The notes under the pieces were generated by a model that made no database searches, had not been told where the DNA came from, and worked only from the letters and a program-made list of their open reading frames with translations. Shown piece after piece: positions 16,981 to 26,107 of a stretch of DNA of 47,264 nucleotides. This DNA is from NCED01 sp035493955 (GTDB lineage Bacteria; Pseudomonadota; Alphaproteobacteria; Caulobacterales; Caulobacteraceae), in assembly GCA_035493955.1 (NCBI GenBank), contig DATJHI010000028.1:1-47264 (forward strand), given 5' to 3'. The first letter of the stretch is position 1. Every line of letters starts with the position of its first letter. The translations under genes were made by a program, and so were the position numbers.

Positions 16981-18288
16981 ATGCCGCTCGACGCCGCAAT
17001 TCTCGCACAAGCTGACCGCGGGCCGATCCTCAACGTGCTCAGCACGGTTGGTGGAAAGCCAGCCGCAGACTGGCTTACGGCGGGCCATTTGGCCGCCGAT
17101 GGTCAGTTACCCAGAACCTGGAAAAAGGTTGCCGACGCAGGACTGGTAGATGCGCACTTTGTTGAAGTGTGCGCGATCGCTGGCCCCAACCACTGCATCG
17201 ACGGCTGGAGCTATGCGGCGCGTGCTCTTTCCGCGATCCTCGCAGGAGATTTCCACGCCGCCCGCCATTTGGCCTACTACGCACAACTTCGCGCCGGTCT
17301 GAGCATTCTCGCCGGACTGGGAATTGGCATCTTCAACAAGATCAACTTCATCATCGATGCCAGCGGGGCGATGAAGCGTCTCGACACCGGAAAACAGGGA
17401 GTCGGCACCCACACAATCGTCTGGCAAGCCCTAGAAGCTTGGGCCGGAGATCCGAGTACCGCGGTCGCGTTCGTCGATCTGATGCGCATCAAAGGAACCA
17501 CGTTGCGGGAGGCGCTAGATTCGATTTGGCCCAGTTTTTCGCCCACGACCGTAGCTGGCGCTCTCATCGAAGGATGGGGGCTAGATCTCAAGCGGGGCGA
17601 GCGCGAGCACGTCTATCGGAACATCTCCAGCTACGCCCCCCAAGGGCTTAATCCGCTGGCGCAATCCGCCGTCGACGTGGTGCAGTTCGTTGAGGAAGCT
17701 TGGAGGCTATTCGAGCCGCATGGCGGCGCGGGCTTCGACGAGCTTGATCGGCACTTGCTCCGTAGCATGCTCCACAAGCTTAGGAGCATCGTCGAGGATG
17801 AAGCTCAGCCCATTGAGGAAGGGTCGATCGGTACTCGCTACGAGTACCTCCCTCCAGCTATCCAATCGTTGGCCAGCCTAGAATTCTTACGAGACACCAG
17901 CGTGGCCGGTGAGCCCAACCTGCTTCGGTTGGCTCGCAGCACGGCCGATCCAGCCATGCCGCTAGAGATGATGGCCCGCGCCCTGCTGCTCCTTCGAACG
18001 GCGACAGCGTTTACACACTCGAACTTCGCCGACGCCGGGATCGACAGTGCCCAGGGTCAATTGAACGCCTGGTTACATGAAATGGCGGTTCAGCGCGGCT
18101 TCTGGCCACCAGGAACTCCAACCGCGCCGGCTGATCTATGGGACGATGTTGAACTCGCTTTGATTGATTTTGCCGATGCCGCCGCACCGCCGCCAGCTTG
18201 CTTTCACGACTGGCTCGGAAAGCCGGAAAAGGGCTTGCCCGTCCTGGCGCAGGCCGAGCGGATCACGCTTTGGAGTCTGACCGCCTAG
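16981..18288 (+). CDS. unrecognised 435-aa partner of the DGQHR protein
   Basis: I do not recognise this family. The protein is soluble and predicted mostly helical. A helical hydrophobic stretch, ARHLAYYAQLRAGLSILAGL followed by GIGIF (about 97-121), resembles segments of some HEPN-like or YaaC-like proteins, but the R-x4-6-H motif is not evident. AVDVVQFVEEAWRLFEPHGG and MLHKLRSIVEDEAQ are further helices. It starts 6 bp after the DGQHR gene on the same strand, indicating an operon and probably a joint function. It ends 80 bp before the convergent traG. Confidence 0.6.
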   Translation: MPLDAAILAQADRGPILNVLSTVGGKPAADWLTAGHLAADGQLPRTWKKVADAGLVDAHFVEVCAIAGPNHCIDGWSYAARALSAILAGDFHAARHLAYYAQLRAGLSILAGLGIGIFNKINFIIDASGAMKRLDTGKQGVGTHTIVWQALEAWAGDPSTAVAFVDLMRIKGTTLREALDSIWPSFSPTTVAGALIEGWGLDLKRGEREHVYRNISSYAPQGLNPLAQSAVDVVQFVEEAWRLFEPHGGAGFDELDRHLLRSMLHKLRSIVEDEAQPIEEGSIGTRYEYLPPAIQSLASLEFLRDTSVAGEPNLLRLARSTADPAMPLEMMARALLLLRTATAFTHSNFADAGIDSAQGQLNAWLHEMAVQRGFWPPGTPTAPADLWDDVELALIDFADAAAPPPACFHDWLGKPEKGLPVLAQAERITLWSLTA

Positions 18289-18367
18289 TTGAGTTCGGTC
18301 GGAGCCCGCAAAGACATCCGGCGTGAGGCGGCGCGAAGGCCCGCCGTCGCCAAGTTCATTGAGCTGG

Positions 18368-19942
18368 CTAAGTAATCGAGGTCGGCGCAACCAGCCCCGT
18401 GAACTCCGCGTCGGAATAATACCGCACCTTCCACGCCCACATTGGCGGCAAGCCCGGCTGGAGCAGGATTTCGAGAGACTGATCCAGCCGCATGACCTCG
18501 TCTGGGGTGATTAGGTCGCGGCGCGCGAGGTGCGCGGTGGTCGACGTGCTGTGGGTGCTGAAGAACTGGTTCGGCGCTCGCGAGACGCTCGCGCCGGAGG
18601 TCTCATAGGCGACGGTCGTGGCGCCGATTGAGCGCGACACCCAGTTCGCCGTCTCGATGTCGGCGACGTTGAAGACCTGAACCATGCCGGCATTAGAGAG
18701 GAAGGTCCCGGCGCGCTCGCCATAGGTGCTCCAGAGCTGATGCATGTCCTGGAGGATCGGCCAGAGCTGCACGCCGTACCCGGCCATGTATCCGAAGGCC
18801 AGTTCGACGGGTTCGAGGCGGCCGAGCGCGGCGAACTCGTCAAGCAGGAAGAGCACCGGGGCGCCGCCGTTTCCCGGCGTGCGAGCGATGTCCTGGAGCG
18901 CCTGGACGACCAACAGGCGGAGCCAGCGCGCATGCGTCTCCAGCCGCTCCGGCGGCAACACCAGGAAGACCGTGGACCGGCCGGACTTCAGCTCGCCGAA
19001 CCGGAAGTTCGAGCGCGCCAGGCCGCGGGTGATCCGGACGCTGTCGAGGAAGTGCGTGTGGCGCTGCGCTGACGACAGGACGCCCGAGGCTTCGCGGTCG
19101 CTCTTGCCGAGATGCCGGTTGGCCGCACGCCGCACCAGGCCGTCCGCGGCGAGGCTGGCCTGCATCTCGGTGAGTGTCGCCGCCAGCTCTTCCGGGCTCG
19201 CGGTGAGGAGGTTTCGGACCTCGCCGAGCGTGCGCTGCTCGGGATCGCGGTTGCAGACGACGTGCAGGATGAGGCCGGCGATCAGCGCCTTGGCCTCTTC
19301 GTTCCAGTGCGCCTCGCCGACATGCGCCGGCGGATCGTAAACCAGGGCGTCGGCGAGAAGCGCCGCATCCTCGGCGAGGTCCGGGCTGTTGGCGTTCAGC
19401 AGATCGAGCGGATTGTAGGCGGCGGTCAGCTCGCCGGTTATCTCGAAAGGATCGAGCACATGCACGCGACCGAACCGCGCCCGGGCGCGCGCGGCGACGC
19501 GGGCGTTCTCGCCCTTGGGATCGACGCAGACAATCGAGCGGTTTGCCTTGAGGAGATTCGGGATGATGGCGCCGACGCCCTTGCCTGAGCGCGTGGGCGC
19601 GATGGTCATCAGATGGCCGGGGCCGTCATAGCGGAGGAGCTGGCCACCGCGCTTGGGCTCGCGGCCGACGATCAGTCCTTCCGCACGGCCGAGCGCCGCG
19701 CGGACCTGCCGATCGGTGGCCCAGCGCGCGGAGCCATGCACGTCGGATTGAGCGGATGATCGCTTTCGGCTCCACGCGGTCCACCCCCCGAAGGCGCCCG
19801 CGCCGCCGATGAGGAGGATGAGTAGGGTCTGACCCAGGTGGTTGCGCCACGTCGGGATCGCGATTTCCACGATGAGGTCGGCGATCGTGTTGCCGATGAG
19901 GAAGCCGACGATGAGGTAGACCGCGAGCGAGACGTATCTCAT
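18368..19942 (-). CDS. traG: type IV coupling protein TraG/VirD4
   Basis: A 524-residue inner-membrane ATPase that brings the relaxase-DNA complex to a type IV secretion channel. Two N-terminal transmembrane helices (about 4-28 and 38-56) precede the VirD4 domain. Walker A is APTRSGKG at 115-122 and the Walker B region is VLFLLDEFAALGRL, followed by the ILQDMHQLWSTYG segment typical of the family. It is shorter than Ti-plasmid TraG. Its start overlaps the traD stop, so traC-traD-traG form one operon. No mating-pore genes accompany it, so it must dock with a helper's channel. Confidence 0.93.
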   Translation of the reverse strand: MRYVSLAVYLIVGFLIGNTIADLIVEIAIPTWRNHLGQTLLILLIGGAGAFGGWTAWSRKRSSAQSDVHGSARWATDRQVRAALGRAEGLIVGREPKRGGQLLRYDGPGHLMTIAPTRSGKGVGAIIPNLLKANRSIVCVDPKGENARVAARARARFGRVHVLDPFEITGELTAAYNPLDLLNANSPDLAEDAALLADALVYDPPAHVGEAHWNEEAKALIAGLILHVVCNRDPEQRTLGEVRNLLTASPEELAATLTEMQASLAADGLVRRAANRHLGKSDREASGVLSSAQRHTHFLDSVRITRGLARSNFRFGELKSGRSTVFLVLPPERLETHARWLRLLVVQALQDIARTPGNGGAPVLFLLDEFAALGRLEPVELAFGYMAGYGVQLWPILQDMHQLWSTYGERAGTFLSNAGMVQVFNVADIETANWVSRSIGATTVAYETSGASVSRAPNQFFSTHSTSTTAHLARRDLITPDEVMRLDQSLEILLQPGLPPMWAWKVRYYSDAEFTGLVAPTSIT

Positions 19943-20220
19943 GGCGGCCCGTGAGCCGCATCGGATGCGTCCGCCTGGAAGGCGCGCCGCCCGCGCCGGC
20001 GCCAGAGGTCGGGCAGTCGTCCGTCCTGGTCGGCCTGGAGCTGATAGGCCAGTTCCAGAAGGCCGCCGTAGAGCGCGGCGCGATCACCCTTCAGCAGGTC
20101 GACCAGCCCGGCCTTCTGCACCAGGCCGCCGAGTTCGATGAGCTGCCGCGTGCGGGCGCGACGCTCCACCGCCCATTCGCGTTCGTCCTGGCGCGCGTGG
20201 GCCGCCTCAGCCCGGCGCAT
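19939..20220 (-). CDS. traD: conjugal transfer protein TraD (Ti type)
   Basis: A 93-residue protein with the TraD signature RTRQLIELGGLVQKAGLVDL followed by AALYGGLLELA. Ti-type TraD proteins of this size sit between traC and traG and assist DNA processing. The gene overlaps traC by 14 bp and its stop overlaps the traG start (ATGA), supporting translational coupling. Confidence 0.88.
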   Translation of the reverse strand: MRRAEAAHARQDEREWAVERRARTRQLIELGGLVQKAGLVDLLKGDRAALYGGLLELAYQLQADQDGRLPDLWRRRGRRAFQADASDAAHGPP

Positions 20221-20512
20221 GAGCGCCGCCGTCCGCTCCAGGCCGCGCGCCGTTCGATGCAGATGCTCCAGCAGCCTTTCCCGACCGGCCTTGAAAGAAG
20301 GCGCTCCCGCGCTTGCGCCAGGCCTCCCGCTGCGCCGCGTCCTTCGTCTCCACCGCGGCCAGCAGCACGCCGGCCAGGGTGTCGGGGTCGAGCTGGTCGG
20401 CGCCGGTGGCCGCGACCAGTTCGCCGTGCTGGCTGACCTTGCGCGCCTTCAGGCCCTTGGCCTTCTCCTGGAGGGCCTTCAGTTCGGCGTCGATGTCTCG
20501 GGGTTTGCGCAT
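20207..20512 (-). CDS. traC: conjugal transfer protein TraC-like
   Basis: A protein of about 101 residues opening MRKPRDIDAELKALQEKAKG. It is a charged, probably coiled-coil small protein containing KARKVSQHGELVAATGADQL, as in Ti-type TraC accessory relaxosome proteins. The start at 20512 is chosen over an upstream in-frame start at 20602, which would extend into the oriT region. It is divergent from traA and heads the traC-traD-traG operon. Confidence 0.8.
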   Translation of the reverse strand: MRKPRDIDAELKALQEKAKGLKARKVSQHGELVAATGADQLDPDTLAGVLLAAVETKDAAQREAWRKRGSAFFQGRSGKAAGASASNGARPGADGGAHAPG

Positions 20513-20625
20513 GGGGCCGCTCCGTCGTTGCGTTGCGCCCCCACCTTCAAGATACTTCAGCAGCCGCAAGTTGTGAACTGCGCGCGAAATTCGGCAAAAC
20601 ACCCGTCACGAGCGAAACGAAAGTC

Positions 20626-20658
20626 GTGAGTGCGCGCTTATACGTCGCTGCGCGACGT
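20626..20658. other. candidate oriT (MobQ/Ti-like nic region)
   Basis: In the 176 bp between divergent traC and traA, GTGAGTGCGCGCTTA (20626-20640) resembles the RSF1010/Ti nic core TAAGTGCGCxCTTA. It is followed immediately by a perfect 6-bp inverted repeat, ACGTCG and CGACGT, around CTGCG (20642-20658). The location between the two divergent transfer operons is where Ti-type oriT sites lie. The exact nick position is inferred by analogy. Confidence 0.65.
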
Positions 20659-20688
20659 GTGCGGCCCTGTCGGGGAAGGACGGCCGCC

Positions 20689-23565
20689 GTGGCCATCTAC
20701 CACTTCAGCGCCAAGGTCATCAGCCGGGCCAACGGCTCCAGCGCCGTGGCGGCGGCGGCCTATCGTGCGGCCAGCCGCCTGCACGACCAGCGGCTCGGAC
20801 GCGACCACGACTTCACCAACAAGGCCGGCGTCATCCACTCCGAAGTGATGGCGCCGGAAGGCGCGCCCGAGCGCTGGCAGGACCGCGAGACGCTGTGGAA
20901 CGAGGTCGAAGGCGTCGAGAAGCGCAAGGACGCCCAGCTCGCCCGCGAAGTGGAATTCGCCATCCCCAGAGAGCTGGATCAGGCGCAGGGCGTCGCCCTG
21001 GCCCGGGACTTCGTGCAGCGCGAATTCGTGGCCCGCGGCATGGTCGCCGACCTCAACGTGCATTGGGACGTGGGCGCGGACGGCGAACCCAAGCCCCACG
21101 CCCACGTCATGCTGTCGATGCGCGAGGCCGGTCCCGAAGGCTTCGGCGCCAAGGTCCGTGATTGGAACCGCACGGAGCTGTTGACCGATTGGCGCGCCGC
21201 CTGGGCGGATCACGTCAACGAACGCCTTGCCGAACTCGACATCGACGCCACGGTCGATCACCGCAGCTTCAAGGACCAGGGCATCGGCCTTGAACCCCAG
21301 GACAAGATCGGCCCCGCCGCGTCAGGCCGATCAGAACGCGGCGAGACCGCCGAACGCTTGGCAGAGCATCACGAGATCGCCCGGCGGAACGGCGAGCTGA
21401 TCACGGCCCATCCGTCCGTGGCGCTCGACGCCATCACTCGCCAGCAGAGCACCTTCACCGACCGCGACCTCATGCGCTTCGCCCATCGCCACACCGACGA
21501 TGCCGACCAGTTCCGCCGCGCGATGAGCGCGATGCGGGCCTCGCCGGAGCTGGTCGCGCTCGGGCGCGACGCCCGCGGCGAGGAACGGTTCAGCACGCGC
21601 GACATGATCGCAACCGAGAAGCGGCTGGAGCGCACGGCCGACCGGCTCGCCGAGCGGCGCGGCCACGGCATCGGGCGGGACGCACGCGAGCAAGCGATCG
21701 ACCGCGCGGCGAAGTCAGGCCTCGCGCTGGGCGAGGAGCAGCGCTCGGCCCTTCGCCATGTGACCGGCCGTACGGACCTGGCGATGGTGGTGGGCTACGC
21801 GGGGTCGGGCAAGAGCGCGATGCTCGGCGTCGCACGCGAGGCGTGGGAAGCGGAGGGCTACCAGGTCCGCGGCGCAGCGCTCTCCGGCATTGCGGCGGAG
21901 AGCCTGGAGGGCGGCTCCGGCATCGCCTCGCGCACCATCGCCAGCCTGGAGCACGCCTGGAGCCAGGGACGCGAGCAACTCACGAGGCGCGACGTCCTGG
22001 TGATCGACGAGGCCGGCATGATCGGCTCGCGCCAGATGGACCGGGTGCTGGCGGCGGCCGAGCGCGCCCAAGCCAAGGTGGTGCTGGTGGGCGACGCCGA
22101 GCAGCTCCAGGCGATCGAGGCCGGGGCGGCGTTCCGGGCGCTGACCGAGCGCCATGGCGCGGCCGAGATCACCGAAATCCGCCGCCAGCTCCAGGACTGG
22201 CAACGGCAGGCCACGCGCGAGCTGGCCACCGGCCGCACGGGCGCCGCGCTCGACCGCTACGAAGCGGCCGGCATGGTCCACGCCCATGCGACGCGGACCG
22301 AGGCGCAGACGGCCTTAGTGGACGGCTGGGATGAGGCGCGGCGGGAGCAGCCGGGCCGGAGCCAGATCATGCTCGCGCACACGCGGGCGGACGTGGCCGA
22401 GCTGAACCAGCTCGCGCGGGTTCGAATGCGTGAGGCCGGCGATCTCGGTGCCGACCAGACCATCCAGACCGAGCGCGGCGAGCGGGCGTTCGCGACTGGC
22501 GACCGGCTGCTCTTCCTGCGCAACGAACGCTCGCTCGGCGTGAAGAACGGGACCCTAGGGACCGTGGAAGACATCAAAGGCTCCAGCCTCACGGTACGCC
22601 TGGACGGCTCGGATCGCCGCGTGGCGTTTGACCTGAAGGACTACGCCCACGTCGACCATGGCTACGCGTCCACCATCCATAAGAGCCAGGGCGTCACCGT
22701 CGACCGGGCGCATGTGCTGGCCACCGGCGGCCTGGATCGTCACGCAACTTACGTGGCCGCGAGCCGCCACCGCGACGCGCTCGCGATCCACTATGCCGCC
22801 GAGGACTTCCCGGATCGCCGGCAACTCGTGCAGACGCTCGGCCGCGAACGGGCCAAGGACACGACCCTGGACTACGGCGAGGTATTCGCGGAGCGGCGCG
22901 CGATCCAGCGCGAGATCCTCAAGGCGCAGGGCGAGCCTAGGCGCGGCATGTTCGCGGACTTCACGCCGCGTGCGCGACCGGAGCGCCAGCCGGAAAAGGG
23001 CCATGACCGGGCGGCAACCCCGGCCATGCGGCGCGAACTTGCCGACGGCGTGGAGGGCTATACGCGCGCCTTCGCAGACGTGCAGCAGATGCGCGCTCGC
23101 GACTTGCCTGTCCTTCCCCATCAGGAGCGGGCGTTGAAGCAGGCCGCGGACGCGCTTGAGCGAACCAGCCGATCGGCCGCGAGGGACCTCAGGAGCGCGC
23201 TCGAGCGCCGTCCTAGCCTCGCCAGCGGCATCGATCGGCCGGGCGGGCTGGGGGCGACGTTCAAGGCGATGACGCGAGAGGCCCAGGTCCGCGCCGATCC
23301 GCAGCTTCGGGCCGAGCGGTTCGTGGCCGACTGGACGGCGCTCGGCGCCCGTCGCGCGGCGCTTGAGGGCTTCGAGAACCGGCCGGCGCGACAGGCCGTC
23401 GAGCGCCGAATGCAGGCAATGGCGACTGGCCTCGGCCGTGATGCCGAGCTGATGGCGGCGCTCGGCGAGCGGCGCCAACAACTCGGGCTCGGCGTCGCGC
23501 GCGGCCAGGACATCGGCCGTGAGCTGGCGCGGGCAATCGACCGGTCGCGAGGCCTTTCCAGGTAG
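20689..23565 (+). CDS. traA: Ti-type conjugative relaxase/helicase TraA
   Basis: A 958-residue MobQ-family relaxase fused to a RecD-like helicase. GTG 20689 gives the expected N-terminus VAIYHFSAKVISRANGSSAV, with AAYRAASRL following. The three-His metal site is H125 with PHAHV (H137, H139). The helicase part has Walker A GYAGSGKSA (K375) and Walker B VLVIDEAGMIGS. HGYASTIHKSQGVT is the superfamily I motif V region. The C-terminal 200 residues are a charged helical region. It nicks oriT and drives transfer of the single strand. It diverges from traC and is followed 8 bp later by a membrane-anchored partner gene. Confidence 0.95.
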   Translation: MAIYHFSAKVISRANGSSAVAAAAYRAASRLHDQRLGRDHDFTNKAGVIHSEVMAPEGAPERWQDRETLWNEVEGVEKRKDAQLAREVEFAIPRELDQAQGVALARDFVQREFVARGMVADLNVHWDVGADGEPKPHAHVMLSMREAGPEGFGAKVRDWNRTELLTDWRAAWADHVNERLAELDIDATVDHRSFKDQGIGLEPQDKIGPAASGRSERGETAERLAEHHEIARRNGELITAHPSVALDAITRQQSTFTDRDLMRFAHRHTDDADQFRRAMSAMRASPELVALGRDARGEERFSTRDMIATEKRLERTADRLAERRGHGIGRDAREQAIDRAAKSGLALGEEQRSALRHVTGRTDLAMVVGYAGSGKSAMLGVAREAWEAEGYQVRGAALSGIAAESLEGGSGIASRTIASLEHAWSQGREQLTRRDVLVIDEAGMIGSRQMDRVLAAAERAQAKVVLVGDAEQLQAIEAGAAFRALTERHGAAEITEIRRQLQDWQRQATRELATGRTGAALDRYEAAGMVHAHATRTEAQTALVDGWDEARREQPGRSQIMLAHTRADVAELNQLARVRMREAGDLGADQTIQTERGERAFATGDRLLFLRNERSLGVKNGTLGTVEDIKGSSLTVRLDGSDRRVAFDLKDYAHVDHGYASTIHKSQGVTVDRAHVLATGGLDRHATYVAASRHRDALAIHYAAEDFPDRRQLVQTLGRERAKDTTLDYGEVFAERRAIQREILKAQGEPRRGMFADFTPRARPERQPEKGHDRAATPAMRRELADGVEGYTRAFADVQQMRARDLPVLPHQERALKQAADALERTSRSAARDLRSALERRPSLASGIDRPGGLGATFKAMTREAQVRADPQLRAERFVADWTALGARRAALEGFENRPARQAVERRMQAMATGLGRDAELMAALGERRQQLGLGVARGQDIGRELARAIDRSRGLSR

Positions 23566-23573
23566 GAGCCGCC

Positions 23574-24251
23574 ATGGGGGATCAGCAGGAACCACAGGAC
23601 GCCGCAGAGGCCTTCGAACAGCTCCGGCGCGAGGTGGCGGAACTCGGGGTCCAGATCGAGCGCCTGCCGACGCGGATGCGCGGCAAGGCGCCGGACTACA
23701 GCGAGACGTTCGCCGCGATCATTGGCGGCCTAAGGAAGATCGACACCCATCCGGCCATGCAGCTCACGCCGGAGCGCTTCAACAGCCAGGCCAAGGAGGC
23801 GGCGGAGGCGCTGCGCCGAGTGATCGAGCCGGACCTTCGCCATGCCGTGGCGGCGGTGGACCACGCGTCGCGCGACGTCGCGCGGTTCGCCGGTGAGCTG
23901 CGGTCCCGCGAGGCCCAGCGCAATGCGGTCGTGTACGCGGGCGCCGGCGGCCTTATCGCAGGCATGGTGCTCTGGGCGGTTCTAGCCGGGCCGCTTGCGC
24001 GCCTGCTTCCGCAGAGCTGGCAGATCCCGGAGAAGATGGCCGCGGCCACGCTCCATCTGGACCGGTGGGCGGCCGGCTCGCGCCTGATGCAGTCGGCCGA
24101 TCCAGGCTCATGGAAGACGGTGGTCGCGGGCGCGCAGCTCTGGCGAGAGAATCGGTCAGCGCTGGAGGACTGCGCCAAGGTCGCCGTGAAATTGCAGCGG
24201 CCCCAGCCATGCAAGGTGGTTGTTGGCGGCACGGACACTTCGACGCCTTGA
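23574..24251 (+). CDS. single-pass membrane protein co-transcribed with traA (DUF6118-like)
   Basis: A 225-residue protein with a charged, coiled-coil-like N-terminal half. A single hydrophobic segment follows at about 122-147, beginning NAVVYAGAGGLIAGMVLWAV. The C-terminal half is presumably periplasmic or membrane-associated and has two Cys (in EDCAKV and PCKVVV). It lies 8 bp after traA and is probably in its transcript. Similar small membrane proteins often follow traA in alphaproteobacterial elements; I associate them with DUF6118 from memory. The role in transfer is unknown. Confidence 0.7.
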   Translation: MGDQQEPQDAAEAFEQLRREVAELGVQIERLPTRMRGKAPDYSETFAAIIGGLRKIDTHPAMQLTPERFNSQAKEAAEALRRVIEPDLRHAVAAVDHASRDVARFAGELRSREAQRNAVVYAGAGGLIAGMVLWAVLAGPLARLLPQSWQIPEKMAAATLHLDRWAAGSRLMQSADPGSWKTVVAGAQLWRENRSALEDCAKVAVKLQRPQPCKVVVGGTDTSTP

Positions 24252-24277
24252 GGGGCGATCCAGGCGGGAGACCGCTC

Positions 24278-25390
24278 TTACGAGCGATTGAGCGGCACAA
24301 TCTTGGGGTCGCCGATTGGCGGCGGAGGCGGTGAAAGAGGCCGACCAGTTATAAGCTCGAACATGGGAGCTCGGAGCGCCAGACTGTCGGCGAGATTGCG
24401 CATCCCACCAGGGCGGCCGGCGTCAAGCGCCCTAAGCGCTGCATCCAGGAGTTCAGGGTCTTCGAGCGGCAACTGATCGTCGTAACGCTCAGCTTTCGCT
24501 TGGCCCGTCTTCACGAGCTGGATGTTTGCGGTGCGATACTGAGCGGCGTCGATCATGCCGAGGTCGAAGGCGCGGCGGATGATCGCGCGGACCGCCACTT
24601 TCCAGCGAAGTTTCATTTTGAAGAGTTCGGCCCAATTCATTGATCGGCCGCGCGGAAATTCCCGGATGAAGGCGGCACGAGGCAGCAGGAACGCGCTCGC
24701 GAAGCGATGAGCTTGATCTTCCGTGGTTTTGTCCCCTGTCTCTACTCCTCGGTGCATCACGAGATGGCCGCACTCATGAGCCAGATCGAACCGTTGCCGA
24801 CAGAGGCTGGCTTTAGCGTCACTGCGGACGATGATCGGCCTCGGGCGATCCATAGAGAGGGCGTCGACCCGCTCGGATAGGCCGTTGAAATAGGTCACGA
24901 TCGCGCCGGCGTTCTCGACGACCCGCATCATGCTCGTAATCGGGCCGTCTGCGCCGAGGCCCCAGTGTTGCCGCGCTTTATTGGCCGCCACTTCCGCGTC
25001 TTCCAAGTCGCGGACCGGAATGTCAGGGAAATTGACCTTCGGTAGGCTTAGTTCGCGCTCCAAGGCATATGCGAACCGATCGAGCATGGTTCCCCGTGCC
25101 AGGACCTGACTGGTCACTGAGGCCGGTGTCGTCTGCTGCTTGCGGAAATGACACTGTTCGGGACGAACCCCATTCGCCTCGATGCTGTGAAGGAAGGCCG
25201 CCTGCACTCCGAGAACGTCGGCCAGCGCTTCAACAAGTTCACCCGTCGGATTGCGGGAACCCGTTTCAAGTTGATGGATGTACTGACGAGTGGCTCCCAC
25301 CGCCGAGGCGACCTGCTCCAGCGAGAGGCCGTTGACGAGCCGGGCCAGCCGAAGCTGGTCGCCGACGAAGTTCGATTCACCGTGCGCCAT
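24278..25390 (-). CDS. XRE helix-turn-helix / ImmA-IrrE metalloprotease fusion regulator
   Basis: A 370-residue protein from ATG 25390 (an in-frame TTG at 25408 is possible). Residues about 11-62 form an XRE helix-turn-helix (LARLVNGLSLEQVASAVGAT then RQYIHQLETGSRNPT). The ImmA/IrrE domain carries the zinc-protease motif HECGH at 205-209 (RFDLAHECGHLVMH), with SAFLLPRAAFIREFP downstream, as usual. Such fusions act as repressor-proteases controlling mobile-element induction. It is 53 bp downstream of an unknown 198-aa gene, probably in one operon under a direct-repeat operator. The 3' end is convergent with the traA operon. Confidence 0.92.
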   Translation of the reverse strand: MAHGESNFVGDQLRLARLVNGLSLEQVASAVGATRQYIHQLETGSRNPTGELVEALADVLGVQAAFLHSIEANGVRPEQCHFRKQQTTPASVTSQVLARGTMLDRFAYALERELSLPKVNFPDIPVRDLEDAEVAANKARQHWGLGADGPITSMMRVVENAGAIVTYFNGLSERVDALSMDRPRPIIVRSDAKASLCRQRFDLAHECGHLVMHRGVETGDKTTEDQAHRFASAFLLPRAAFIREFPRGRSMNWAELFKMKLRWKVAVRAIIRRAFDLGMIDAAQYRTANIQLVKTGQAKAERYDDQLPLEDPELLDAALRALDAGRPGGMRNLADSLALRAPMFELITGRPLSPPPPPIGDPKIVPLNRS

Positions 25391-25443
25391 TAGAAGCTGG
25401 CCCGCCAACCCGCCGGGCTCCCCAACATATTCGTTCTGACCGA

Positions 25444-26040
25444 TCAGCCCGTCTGGGCTTCGTCCGCATCCGCGCCGGGGATTTGCACACTGGGCGCGGG
25501 GAGTTCAACGCCCTCGGCGGGCGGTGCGACCGGGAAGATCGAAACCGTGGCGCCTTCCAGGGGCACAGGCCAGTTGAGGACGGCGCTTTCGCCGAGAAGC
25601 CCCACGAACCGCATCACCGCGACCGTTCCATCCACGTCCGTTTCCACAGCGAACCGGAAGGCGAGGTCCTGGCGCTCGTCCCCAGGGAAGACGAGAGCGA
25701 GTTGCTCAAGTTCGGGAAAGGTCTGGCGGAGAGTCCGGGTCGTCGGCTCCTCGGCGAGACCACGATAGAAGCGCACAGGCACCCCGCCCACGCTGAAGAT
25801 CAGGTGCTTGGAGGGATCGACGATCTCCAGCCACTCGAAGCCCTCGGTCCCAGCAGCAGAGATGATCTGGTAGCGCGCGGCCTGGAACGCACGGCAACCC
25901 AGGACCCAACCATCGTCGCCGATCTCGGGGTTTTGCCACATCACCGCGTCGTTGCGCCCGCGCGTGATCAGGTGGCCGATGGCCACCAGGCGTTCGCGAG
26001 TGAGGTCCGGGTGGATTTCCCAAGGCAGGTCGGGGAACAT
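25444..26040 (-). CDS. unknown 198-aa protein upstream of the XRE-ImmA regulator
   Basis: I do not recognise this family. It is a soluble protein that opens MFPDLPWEIHPDLTRERLVA and contains a Trp- and Phe-containing central part (GFEWLEIVDPSKHLIFSVGG) and a Pro/Ala-rich acidic tail (about 165-198). It is probably co-transcribed with the XRE-ImmA gene (53-bp gap). By analogy with other regulator-protease pairs it could be a substrate, partner or co-regulator, but nothing in the sequence proves that. Confidence 0.6.
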   Translation of the reverse strand: MFPDLPWEIHPDLTRERLVAIGHLITRGRNDAVMWQNPEIGDDGWVLGCRAFQAARYQIISAAGTEGFEWLEIVDPSKHLIFSVGGVPVRFYRGLAEEPTTRTLRQTFPELEQLALVFPGDERQDLAFRFAVETDVDGTVAVMRFVGLLGESAVLNWPVPLEGATVSIFPVAPPAEGVELPAPSVQIPGADADEAQTG

Positions 26041-26107
26041 CGCGCGCTATCTCCGTGGATGAGACGGAACATCGGGCAAAATGCTGATTCCGTCAACTGC
26101 ACGACGA

